From assembly GCA_029959665.1 (NCBI GenBank), contig JASCOI010000002.1, positions 35,765 through 99,764 on the forward strand: a stretch of DNA of 64,000 bases, given 5' to 3'. The stretch is from Microbacteriaceae bacterium PS02333. Lineage in GTDB: Bacteria > Actinomycetota > Actinomycetes > Actinomycetales > Microbacteriaceae. The notes under the pieces are model-generated. The model saw only the letters and a list, made by a program, of their open reading frames with translations, searched no databases and was not told where the DNA came from. Shown one piece after another: positions 26,349-33,879 of this stretch. Position 1 is the stretch's first letter. Each line of letters opens with the position of its first letter. Made by a program: the position numbers and the translations under genes.

Positions 26349-26701
26349 TCGAGATCATCGAGTCCTTCATCGACGGCGCGGGCATCCGGGCCTGGATCGC
26401 CGTCGGGCTGCTGCTCGTCGGGTCGCTGCTCTCGCTCGGCGCCGGCGTCGGCATCGTGCGCTTCCCCGATCCGCTCGTCCGGCTGCACGCGATGGCGAAG
26501 CCGCAGGTCCTCGGGCTGGCGTTCGGGCTCGCGGCGATCGTCGTCGCGGTGTGGACGTGGACCGCACTCTGGGTCGTCCTGCCGATCATGGTGTTCCAGC
26601 TCTTCCTGGTGCCGGTGTCGACGCACATGATCGCCCGGGCCGGGGTCCGTTCCGGCGACTACGACCACCAGGCGCTCCTCGTCGACGACACCGAGTCCTG
26701 A
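26345..26701 (+). CDS. mrpG: Mrp antiporter subunit G
   Basis: GTG 26345 overlaps the mrpF stop, giving 118 residues with three membrane helices. GAGVGIVRFPDPLVRLHAMA is the MnhG/PhaG signature (RFPDxxxRxHA). The third helix contains LWVVLPIMVFQLFLVPVSTH, followed by MIARAGVRSGDYDHQALLVD. It completes the mrpA(B)CDEFG order. The operon is followed by a 60-bp inverted repeat at 26727-26786 that probably terminates transcription. Confidence 0.95.
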   Translation: MIEIIESFIDGAGIRAWIAVGLLLVGSLLSLGAGVGIVRFPDPLVRLHAMAKPQVLGLAFGLAAIVVAVWTWTALWVVLPIMVFQLFLVPVSTHMIARAGVRSGDYDHQALLVDDTES

Positions 26702-26726
26702 CCGCCCGACAGCGCGATCTGCTCCT

Positions 26727-26786
26727 GCACAACCGAAAGCCATCCGCACCGCGGCGTTCAACGGCGCGGAGTGCTTTCGGTTGTGC
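26727..26786. repeat. CACAACCGAAAGC inverted repeat, copy 1 (also likely bidirectional terminator)
   Basis: GCACAACCGAAAGC (26727-26740) and GCTTTCGGTTGTGC (26773-26786) are perfect 14-bp arms around a 32-bp centre. The copy at 59321-59380 has identical arms, the same 32-bp spacing and a similar centre. This copy lies between the convergent mrpG and epimerase genes. Confidence 0.85.
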
Positions 26787-26819
26787 GAACGGGCACGGCG
26801 GGCGGGCACGGCGGGCGGG

Positions 26820-27806
26820 TCAGACGACGTAGGCGGTGCCCAGGCCGGAGGACGCCCGCACCGACTCCCACGTGCGCGCGAGGCCGTCCTCGAGCGACAC
26901 CTGCGGTGCCCACCCGGTGAGCGACCGGACGAGCGTGTTGTCCGACAGCAGGCGATCGACCTCGCTGGCCTCCGGGCGCAGGCGCGACTCGTCCGCCACG
27001 ATCCGCGCACGACGACCGCTCACCCGCACGAGCATCGCCGCGAGGTCCCCGATCGACACCTCGCTCCCGGTCCCGAGGTTGCACGTGCGCCCGAGCGCCG
27101 CGTCCGATGCCCCGATCGCCAGGAACCCCGCGACCGTGTCGGTCACGTAGGTGAAGTCCCGCGTGGGCGCCGTCGAGCCGATCCGGATGACGTCCGACCC
27201 CGCGGCGAGCTGCCCGAGCACCGCCGGGATCACCGCACGGGCACTCTGCCGGGGTCCGTACGTGTTGAACGGGCGGCAGACGGCGACCGGCGTCCCGAAG
27301 GCCGCGTGGTACGACAGCACCATCGCGTCCGCGGCGATCTTCGACGCGGAGTACGGCGACTGCGGCTGCGCCGGGTGCGTGTCGTCCATCGGCACCCGCA
27401 CCGCGCTGCCGTAGGTCTCCGACGTCGAGGTGTGCACCATCCGGGAACCGTGGCGTCGGCACGCGGCGACGACGTTGTGCGAGCCGACGACGTTCGTCTG
27501 CACGTACGACTCCGGCGCCACGTAGGAGTACGGGATCCCGATGAGGGCCGCCAGGTGGAACACGGTGTCCGTGCCCGCGACCGCGGAGTCGGCGAGGAAC
27601 GGGTCGCGCACGTCGCCCGCGAGCACCTCGACGCGCTCGTCGTCGGCGTACCGGGCGAGCCACCCCGCCGATCCGTACGGCTTGTAGTGGCAGAGCGCGC
27701 GGACACGGGCGCCCCGTTCGACGAGGGCGTCGACGAGCGTCGAGCCGATGAAGCCCTCGGCTCCGGTCACGAGGACGCTGCGGCCCTCCCAGTAGGTGTC
27801 GTTCAT
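26820..27806 (-). CDS. NAD-dependent epimerase/dehydratase (extended SDR)
   Basis: ATG 27806 overlaps the upstream murG-like stop by four bases, giving 328 residues. The Rossmann motif is VLVTGAEGFIGSTLVDALVE. DTVFHLAALIGIPYSYVAPE and TSTSETYGSA give the catalytic Ser/Thr, and SPYSASKIAADAMVLSYHAA supplies the YxxxK pair. FNTYGPRQSARAVIPAVLGQ is typical of nucleotide-sugar 4-epimerases and 4,6-dehydratases of the GDP-mannose/UDP-glucuronate type. It probably converts a nucleotide-activated sugar used by the partner glycosyltransferase. The pair appears to be a two-gene operon for a modified cell-surface or lipid-linked glycan; which sugar is not evident. Confidence 0.88.
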   Translation of the reverse strand: MNDTYWEGRSVLVTGAEGFIGSTLVDALVERGARVRALCHYKPYGSAGWLARYADDERVEVLAGDVRDPFLADSAVAGTDTVFHLAALIGIPYSYVAPESYVQTNVVGSHNVVAACRRHGSRMVHTSTSETYGSAVRVPMDDTHPAQPQSPYSASKIAADAMVLSYHAAFGTPVAVCRPFNTYGPRQSARAVIPAVLGQLAAGSDVIRIGSTAPTRDFTYVTDTVAGFLAIGASDAALGRTCNLGTGSEVSIGDLAAMLVRVSGRRARIVADESRLRPEASEVDRLLSDNTLVRSLTGWAPQVSLEDGLARTWESVRASSGLGTAYVV

Positions 27807-29011
27807 CGTGTGGTCCTTTCCGCAGAGGTACGGGCGAGTTCGATCGCCCAGTCGGCGACGGCGTCGGCCGCCGCCGCGTGGGGTGAGGTCGCGTGGTGCG
27901 CGTGGCAGATCGGCGCGACCGGGAGGCTCGGCTCGGCCCCGACGGGCCCGGCCAGTTCCGAGACGGCCCGGTCCAGGGCACGGGCGTCCAGTTCCGAGTC
28001 GGGCAGCACCACGACACGGGCGCCGGACGCGGCGAGAGCCCGGGCGTTCGCGGTCTGGTGGTCGTCGGTGGCACCGGGCAGCGGCACGAGGACGGCGGGG
28101 ACACCGAGGTGCTCGACCTCGGCGACGGTCGAGGCTCCGGCTCGGACGACCACGACGTCGGCCGCGGCGTACGCGGCGGCCATGTCGTCGATGTGCGGCA
28201 CGATCGTGGCGACCGCGTCGCCCCCGCCGTCGCGGAGCCACTGTCCGAGCTCCGCGGCGTGCGAGCCGCTCGCCTTGACCAGCATGCGGAACCGACCGTC
28301 CCACGACCGGGCACACGCCAGGTCGACGGCAGCACGGTCGAGCGACACCGCGCCGAGGCTCCCGCCGGACACGACCACGAACCGCTCCTCGGCGGCGACA
28401 CCGAACGCCGCCCTGGCGTCCTCCCGCATCGCCGTCCGGTCGCAGGACGCCAGCGCCGGGAGGATCGGGATGCCGACCCGCCGGACCTCGGCGCTCGACG
28501 CGAACCCGGCACGGTCGGGGTCGAACGCGCACGCGACCTTCCCGGCCAGCCGCGCCGCGAGGACGTTCGCGAGCCCCGGCGTCGCGTTCGACTCGTGCAC
28601 GAGCACCGGGATCCGGAGCGTCCACGCGGCGACGATCGCCGGCACGCTCGGGTACCCGCCGACGCCGACGACGACGTCCGCCCGTCGGTCGCGGAGCTGA
28701 CGGCGGGCGCGCAGGACGCACCGGACGAACCGTACGGGGAAGCCGAACGCACGCCGGTCCACGCGACGCGGGAAGGGCACCATCGGTGTGGTGTCGAGAC
28801 GGTACCCGGCGGCGGGGACGAGCCGAGCCTCCAGGCGGTCCGGCGTTCCCGAGAACGTGACGGACGCGCCGGGCACGAGTCGTTCGATCGCGGCGGCGAC
28901 CGCGAGGCCCGGGAAGACGTGTCCGCCGGTGCCGCCCGCGGCGATGACGACGCGGAGCGGCGCACCGTCGGCGACGGAGCGCGGCGTGCGGTTCGAGTGC
29001 AGCATGACCAT
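27803..29011 (-). CDS. MurG-like glycosyltransferase
   Basis: A 402-residue GT-B protein closely patterned on MurG. GGTGGH (about residues 26-31) followed by VFPGLAVAAAIERLVPGASV is the lipid I-binding glycine loop. Then come DVVVGVGGYPSVPAIVAAWT and VLVHESNATPGLANVLAARL (MurG usually has HEQN). The C-terminal donor site is VVSGGSLGAVSLDRAAVDLA and then VVVRAGASTVAEVEHLGVPA. It is unlikely to be the housekeeping MurG, because it is outside any division/cell-wall cluster and paired with an epimerase. It may add a sugar to a lipid-linked acceptor. Start could be ATG 29011 or 29005. A response-regulator-type box lies 22-38 bp upstream. Confidence 0.85.
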   Translation of the reverse strand: MVMLHSNRTPRSVADGAPLRVVIAAGGTGGHVFPGLAVAAAIERLVPGASVTFSGTPDRLEARLVPAAGYRLDTTPMVPFPRRVDRRAFGFPVRFVRCVLRARRQLRDRRADVVVGVGGYPSVPAIVAAWTLRIPVLVHESNATPGLANVLAARLAGKVACAFDPDRAGFASSAEVRRVGIPILPALASCDRTAMREDARAAFGVAAEERFVVVSGGSLGAVSLDRAAVDLACARSWDGRFRMLVKASGSHAAELGQWLRDGGGDAVATIVPHIDDMAAAYAAADVVVVRAGASTVAEVEHLGVPAVLVPLPGATDDHQTANARALAASGARVVVLPDSELDARALDRAVSELAGPVGAEPSLPVAPICHAHHATSPHAAAADAVADWAIELARTSAERTTR

Positions 29012-29032
29012 GCCGCAAGGGTGCGACGCGGT

Positions 29033-29049
29033 CGTGAGCCGAACGTGAG
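29033..29049. promoter_or_regulatory. Direct-repeat box upstream of the murG-like operon (probable OmpR-type regulator site)
   Basis: The plus strand reads CGTGAGCCGAACGTGAG, two CGTGAG units 11 bp apart; on the gene's strand this is CTCACGTTCGGCTCACG. The site at 32412-32428 (TTCACCTTCGCCTCATG) matches 13 of 17 positions, including both TCA units. An 11-bp direct-repeat period is typical of OmpR-family response regulators. Confidence 0.6.
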
Positions 29050-29050
29050 G

Positions 29051-30259
29051 TCAGTCGGTCGAGGCTCCGTCGTCGGCAGCGTCGTCGAGCTCGTCATGGT
29101 GGCGGTCCACGTAGGCAGACATCCCGGGGACGGTGAAGGCGATCTGGCCGTGTTCGGGTGCGTACACGAGACCCTTGTTGATCAGGGCCGCTCGGTAGGG
29201 GCCGAGGCTGCTGGGCTGCAGAGCCATGCGTTGCGCGACGCGCGCAGTGGGCGACGGTCCCTCGCCGTCCACCGCCATCGCGCGGAGCATCCGTCGCTCG
29301 GACGGCGTGGCCCGATGCCACCTGGATCGGAAGAACCCACTGTCGAGCTGCTCGGTGCCGTACTGCACTGCAGCGACTGCGTCCGCGCCGGACACCAGCC
29401 GGTCGCCCGCGAGGTTCCATGCAGCTTGCCCGTATTCCTGGATGAAGTAGGGGTACCCGCCTGCCGCGTCGAGGAGGATCTCCATCGCATCGGGGGAGTA
29501 CTCCGCGCCGAGTCGTTCCGCGGGTTCCCGAAGCGCCTGCGTCGCGTCCTCGCGGCTGAACTTGCCGATCTGGCGGTAGTTGAACAGGCGCTCGGCGTAC
29601 GAGCGGGTCTCCGTGAGGACCCGTGGGAGGTTCGGCAGACCAGCGGCGATGACGTAGAACGGCCAGTCACGCTGATTCGCGGCGTGCTGCGCGGCGATGA
29701 GCGCCCCCATCGTCTCCGAGTCGAGATCCTGCATCTCATCGACGAAGACGCCGAATGCTCGTCGCCGCTCGCCGAGCGCGAGCGCGACGTCCTCCACCAA
29801 CTCGAGCAGATCGACCTCTGCATCGCCGGAGTCCGCGCGGCCCAGACTCAGATCGACACCGAGCTCGATCCCGGTTGCACCGACTTTGGCGTTGAAGGAC
29901 GAGATCGTGCCGAGCGCCTCGCGCATCCGTGATGTCATCCTCGTTCGCGTGAGCTTCCGAGCCGACACGACGAGTTCTCGAGCCAGCGCGCGGCGAACTG
30001 CACGAGCTCCGGTCTCATCGCGGCGCGCTTCGATCCGCACGGTGAGCCACTCGAACCTGTCCGCCATCCTGTGCATCTCGTTGAGGAGGACTGTCTTCCC
30101 GACCCCTCGGAGTCCCGTGAGGACGACGCCACGGTCGCCGAGCCCATTGGCAACACGAGCCCGGAGCGTGTCGAAGGCTTCCAGTTCCCCGGTCCGACCG
30201 ACCAGTTCCGGCGGCCGGCGGCCCGATCCCGGACTGTACGGATTCTGTTCCGGCAGCAT
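29051..30259 (-). CDS. AAA ATPase with C-terminal winged helix, paralog 1
   Basis: A 402-residue cytosolic protein. Walker A is GLRGVGKT (49-56); Walker B is VFVDEMQ (171-177). A sensor-like AAGLPNLPRVL follows. The GYPYFIQEYGQAAWNLAG block and SRWHRATPSERRMLRAMAVD lead into a C-terminal winged helix (ALINKGLVYAPEHGQIAFTV, then PGMSAYVDRHH). The overall plan is like the archaeal-type ATPase/ORC-CDC6-like group. Function is unknown. A homologous gene lies 3.6 kb away at 33880. Upstream is unusually A/T-rich, with TTGGGT, a 16-bp spacer and TATCGT as possible promoter. No partner gene is linked by overlap, so it acts as an orphan gene. Confidence 0.8.
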   Translation of the reverse strand: MLPEQNPYSPGSGRRPPELVGRTGELEAFDTLRARVANGLGDRGVVLTGLRGVGKTVLLNEMHRMADRFEWLTVRIEARRDETGARAVRRALARELVVSARKLTRTRMTSRMREALGTISSFNAKVGATGIELGVDLSLGRADSGDAEVDLLELVEDVALALGERRRAFGVFVDEMQDLDSETMGALIAAQHAANQRDWPFYVIAAGLPNLPRVLTETRSYAERLFNYRQIGKFSREDATQALREPAERLGAEYSPDAMEILLDAAGGYPYFIQEYGQAAWNLAGDRLVSGADAVAAVQYGTEQLDSGFFRSRWHRATPSERRMLRAMAVDGEGPSPTARVAQRMALQPSSLGPYRAALINKGLVYAPEHGQIAFTVPGMSAYVDRHHDELDDAADDGASTD

Positions 30260-30368
30260 GTACAGAACGATAGTGGAAGATTACGAAAACCCAATCGCTG
30301 GCAATCGCTCGCAATACCTGTCCTCCGATGGCGACTCATCGTGCGACACAGCCTCCACGCGAGCCCGG

Positions 30369-31706
30369 TCAGGTCGCAGGCAGGGTGATGACGATCTCGG
30401 TCCCGGGGCCGTCGCCACGAGCACCCGCCGTGATCGTCCCGCCGGACGCGGCGACGATCTGCGCCGCGATCGCCAGCCCGAGCCCGGACCCGGGGAGCCC
30501 GCGCGCGGACGCGGCCCGGTGGAAGCGGTCGAAGACGTGTGCGCGGTCCTCCGGTGGGATGCCGATCCCGCGGTCGCGGATCGACACGAGGACCGGACGC
30601 CCGTCGAGGACCTCGATGTCGACCGGTTCGCCTGCGCCGTACTTGCCGGCGTTGTCGAGCACGACGTCCAGCAGACGCGGGAGCCGTCCGTCGGCGACGC
30701 GCACCGGGACGTCCGACGACGGGAACTGCACCCGGAACGACACTCCCCAACGGCGGGCTGCCGTGGCCGCCGACGATCGGACGACACCGACCAGGTTCAC
30801 CGTCGTCAGGACGTCGGCGCCGGGACGATCCCCGCGCGCGAGTTCTGCGAGGTCGTCGATCGTCGCCTGCATCGCGGTGATCTCCTCGGTGACCGCTGCG
30901 CGCAGGGCGGCGCGGGTGGCCTCGTCGAGCGGCCGGTCGTCGGTGAGGAGCTGGAGGTTCGTGCGCAGGGTCGTCAGCGGGGTCCGGAGTTCGTGCGACG
31001 CGTCGGCGACGAAGTCCCGCTGCGCGTCGCTGGCGGCCGCGAGCTCGGCGAGCATCTCGTCGAAGGCGCCGGCGAGCCGCCCGAGTTCGTCGTTGCGGTG
31101 CACGTCGACGCGCTCGTGCGGATCGGCCGTGTCCCGGACCCGTCGCACCGCGGTGTCCAGCGCGCGCACGGGCCGGAGCCCCACGGTGGCGACGACGTAC
31201 CCGAGGACCGCGGCGAGCACGACCCCGAGGGCACCGGCGACGGCGAGCGCGACGGCCGTGCGCGTGAGCGCGGTCTCGGTCTGCCGGGTGGGGACGCCGA
31301 CCATCACGGCCTCGTCCGTGCGGGTCGGGACCACGGCGACCCGGACCCCGTCGGCCGTGTACCGCGCGCGTGCCGATTCCCGAGCCGCGACCGCGTGCGC
31401 CTGCTCGGTGACGGCGAGGGGCCCCGCGCCGGAGCCCACCACGTCGCCGGTGTCGATGCGCCGGACGCACGCGGGCTCGACCGCGTACTCGCACCCGCCG
31501 GCACCCTCCCCCGTCCAGTCGGCGTTCGCCTGGATCAGACGCTGGACGCGGGTGGCCTCGCGGTCGAGGGAGGTGTCGAGCGCGCTGTGCAGCTGTGAGG
31601 CGACGACGAACCACGTCAGGACGGCCACCAGGACGACGGCGACCGCGACCGCTCCGGCCACGACGGCGGCCAGGCGGCGGCGGAGCGACCCGGTCCGCGT
31701 CCTCAC
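30369..31706 (-). CDS. Sensor histidine kinase of an OmpR-type two-component system
   Basis: GTG 31706 overlaps the response-regulator stop (GTGA), giving 445 residues. Membrane helices at about 13-37 and 150-175 enclose a 110-residue extracytoplasmic sensor with two cysteines (GGCEYAVEPACVRR). HAMP covers about 176-228. The phosphorylation site is His238 in ADASHELRTPLTTLRTNLQL. The HATPase domain has the N-box VVLDNAGKYG, G1 RDRGIGIPPED, F-box VFDRFHRA and G2 GSGLGLAIAAQIV. It autophosphorylates and passes phosphate to the adjacent regulator. The signal is unknown; the neighbouring Dcu-type transporter and the shared binding box suggest C4-dicarboxylate or cell-envelope sensing. Confidence 0.94.
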   Translation of the reverse strand: MRTRTGSLRRRLAAVVAGAVAVAVVLVAVLTWFVVASQLHSALDTSLDREATRVQRLIQANADWTGEGAGGCEYAVEPACVRRIDTGDVVGSGAGPLAVTEQAHAVAARESARARYTADGVRVAVVPTRTDEAVMVGVPTRQTETALTRTAVALAVAGALGVVLAAVLGYVVATVGLRPVRALDTAVRRVRDTADPHERVDVHRNDELGRLAGAFDEMLAELAAASDAQRDFVADASHELRTPLTTLRTNLQLLTDDRPLDEATRAALRAAVTEEITAMQATIDDLAELARGDRPGADVLTTVNLVGVVRSSAATAARRWGVSFRVQFPSSDVPVRVADGRLPRLLDVVLDNAGKYGAGEPVDIEVLDGRPVLVSIRDRGIGIPPEDRAHVFDRFHRAASARGLPGSGLGLAIAAQIVAASGGTITAGARGDGPGTEIVITLPAT

Positions 31707-32386
31707 GGCTCGAGCCGGTAGCCGAGGCCGCGGACGGCCGTGATCGAGGGGCCGTCGGTCGCGGCGACGAGCTTCCGTCGCAGGGAGCTCACCGCGACGT
31801 CGAGGGCGTTCGACGTGGGGACGGCTCCGTCGGGCCACACCGCCTCGCCCAGCTCGTCACGGGTGCGGACCCGCGCGGGGTCGCGGAACAGCAGCTCGGC
31901 GACGACGGTCTCGGTGCGCGTGAGGTCGACGGGGCCCGCTGCCGTCAGGAGGCGCTGCTGCTCGCCGTCGAGACCGATCCCGCGCCACGTGGACGGCTCC
32001 ACGTCCGTGGTCTGGCCGCCCCGCCGGACGAGCGCACGGACCCGTGCCCGGAGTTCGTCGACGTCGAAGGGCTTGCCGAGGTAGTCGTCGGCGCCGGCGT
32101 CGAGGCCGTCCACGCGCTCGCGGGGTCGGTCGTGCGCGGTGAGCATCATCACCGGGACGGCGTCACCTGCGGCACGCAGGGCCCGGCACACGCCGAGCCC
32201 GTCGAGGAAGGGCATCGCGAGGTCGAGCACGACGGCGTCGGGGTCGTCCGACACGACCGCGGCGAGCGCCTGCCGACCGTCGGCAGCGGTGACGACCGCG
32301 TGCCCGTCGGTCTCGAGGGCGACACGGATGCCGAGCAGCACGTTCGGGTCGTCGTCCACCACGAGGACCGTCGTCTGCCGTGCCAT
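31703..32386 (-). CDS. OmpR-family response regulator
   Basis: I use ATG 32386 (227 residues, MARQTTVLVVDDDPNVLLGI); ATG 32395 or 32434 are upstream alternatives. The receiver domain has the acidic pair Asp11/Asp12 and the phosphoacceptor Asp55 in AVVLDLAMP, with Lys in YLGKPFDVDELRARV. The C-terminal winged helix of the Trans_reg_C type contains VDLTRTETVVAELLFRDPAR and SSLRRKLVAATDGPSITAVR, followed by GLGYRLEP. It overlaps the kinase gene. A 17-bp box lies 26-42 bp upstream of its start, between it and the divergent dcu gene, and a close match lies before the murG-like operon. Confidence 0.94.
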   Translation of the reverse strand: MARQTTVLVVDDDPNVLLGIRVALETDGHAVVTAADGRQALAAVVSDDPDAVVLDLAMPFLDGLGVCRALRAAGDAVPVMMLTAHDRPRERVDGLDAGADDYLGKPFDVDELRARVRALVRRGGQTTDVEPSTWRGIGLDGEQQRLLTAAGPVDLTRTETVVAELLFRDPARVRTRDELGEAVWPDGAVPTSNALDVAVSSLRRKLVAATDGPSITAVRGLGYRLEP

Positions 32387-32411
32387 GCCCGTCATGCTGG
32401 CACGGGACCGC

Positions 32412-32428
32412 TTCACCTTCGCCTCATG
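32412..32428. promoter_or_regulatory. Probable response-regulator box in the regulator/dcu intergenic region
   Basis: TTCACCTTCGCCTCATG contains two TCA-centred half sites 11 bp apart and matches the murG-like box at 13 of 17 positions. It lies about 30-47 bp upstream of TAGGCT (32459-32464), a likely -10 element for the dcu gene, so it is well placed for activation. Confidence 0.6.
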
Positions 32429-32514
32429 CGGCACCGAACCGGCTCTGCGCTTCCTGGATAGGCTCGCGCTCGACGCACCGGACAGGGGCCGGGGCGCTGA
32501 CGGAGGGGTCCGGC

Positions 32515-33858
32515 ATGGACGTCGTGCTGTTCATCGTGGAACTGCTGGTCGTGCTCGGGTGCATCGTCATGGGCACCCGGTCGAGCGGCGTCGGGCTGGG
32601 GCTCTGGGGCGGCTTCGGTGTCGCGATCCTGGTGTTCGTCTTCCGGTTGCCGCCGGGTTCGCCGCCGATCGACGCGCTGCTCATCGTGATCTCGGTCGTC
32701 GTGGCCTCGTCGATCATGCAGGTCGCCGGCGGCATCGACTGGATGGTGTCGGTCGCGGCGAAGATCATCTCGCGCTTCCCGAAGCAGATCACCCTGATCG
32801 CACCGCTCGTGGCGTTCCTGTTCTCCGTCGGCGCCGGGACCTCGAACATCCTCTACCCGCTGCTGCCCGTCATCCAGGACCTGTCCTACCGGAACGGCAT
32901 CCGCCCCTCGCGGCCCCTGTCGCTCTCGGTGGTGGCCACCGGCGTCGCCCTCGCCTGCAGCCCGGTGTCCGCAGCCATGGCGGCGATGGTGACACTGACC
33001 GAGGTGCCGCCGTACGGGTACGAGCTCGTCGACATCCTCAAGGTGACGATCCCGGCGGCGATCGCGGGCATCGTCGTGTCGTCGTTCGTGGTCGGGCGGC
33101 TCGGCAAGGACATCGCGCACGACCCCGACATCCAGGCGCGCATCGCCGCCGGGACGATCCCCGCGCCGGGGTCCGCGGCGGCCGACGCGGCGAAGGCCGA
33201 GGTCACCGTGACCTCCGGCGGACGCAACGCGGCGATCGTGTTCCTGCTCGGGGTCGTCGCGATCGTGGTGTTCGGGCTCTTCCGGGGACTCCGCCCGCTC
33301 GACGCCGAGGGGGTGCCGGTGAGCATGACGCCGATCATCGAGATCGTGATGTTCGTCGTCGGCACGCTCATCATCCTGATCAGCCGACCCAAGGCGTCCG
33401 AGGTCCCGACGGCGACGGTGTTCCGCGCCGGCATGGTCTCCGCCGTGGCCCTGTTCGGGCTCGCCTGGCTGACCGACACCTTCCTGTCGCACTACACCGA
33501 GGAGATCTCGACGTCGATCGGCGGACTCGTGACCGCCGCGCCGTGGATCTTCGCCCTCGGCGTCTTCCTGGTCTGTGTGCTCACCACGAGCCAGTCGACC
33601 GCTACCAGGACGATCGTGCCGATCGGGCTCGCGGCTGGCATCCCGCTCGGGTTGCTCAGCGGCATGTGGGCGGGCGCGTTCGCGGGCATCTACCTGCTGC
33701 CGACGAACGGCTCGCAGATCGCGGCGGCGAACTTCGACCCGACGGGCAGCACGAAGCTCGGCACGAAGCTCGTCGACCACTCGTTCTTCATCCCGACGCT
33801 CGTGCTCGCGGCGACGACGATCGTGTTCGGCGCGGTGTTCGGCCTGCTCTGGGGCTGA
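32515..33858 (+). CDS. Dcu-family (DcuA/DcuB-like) C4-dicarboxylate transporter
   Basis: ATG 32515 has a GGAGGGG ribosome site and gives 447 residues, the usual length for DcuA/DcuB. The start DVVLFIVELLVVLGCIVMGT, the segment GLGLWGGFGVAILVFVFRLP and GAGTSNILYPLLPVIQDLSY are characteristic of the family, as are SPVSAAMAAMVTLTE and LLPTNGSQIAAANFDPTGST. About ten to twelve membrane helices are present. In enterobacteria these proteins exchange fumarate, malate or aspartate for succinate, mostly under oxygen limitation. The gene is divergent from a two-component system that probably regulates it. A role in aspartate or malate uptake under microaerobic conditions is inference. Confidence 0.9.
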   Translation: MDVVLFIVELLVVLGCIVMGTRSSGVGLGLWGGFGVAILVFVFRLPPGSPPIDALLIVISVVVASSIMQVAGGIDWMVSVAAKIISRFPKQITLIAPLVAFLFSVGAGTSNILYPLLPVIQDLSYRNGIRPSRPLSLSVVATGVALACSPVSAAMAAMVTLTEVPPYGYELVDILKVTIPAAIAGIVVSSFVVGRLGKDIAHDPDIQARIAAGTIPAPGSAAADAAKAEVTVTSGGRNAAIVFLLGVVAIVVFGLFRGLRPLDAEGVPVSMTPIIEIVMFVVGTLIILISRPKASEVPTATVFRAGMVSAVALFGLAWLTDTFLSHYTEEISTSIGGLVTAAPWIFALGVFLVCVLTTSQSTATRTIVPIGLAAGIPLGLLSGMWAGAFAGIYLLPTNGSQIAAANFDPTGSTKLGTKLVDHSFFIPTLVLAATTIVFGAVFGLLWG

Positions 33859-33879
33859 CCCCGCGGCCAGGCGGCCTCC

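Noticed and set aside
32515..33858. GntP or citrate transporter
   Set aside because: The N-terminal pattern, length of 447 residues, and the GTSNILYPLLPVIQDLSY and LPTNGSQIAAANFDPTGST segments fit the Dcu family better.
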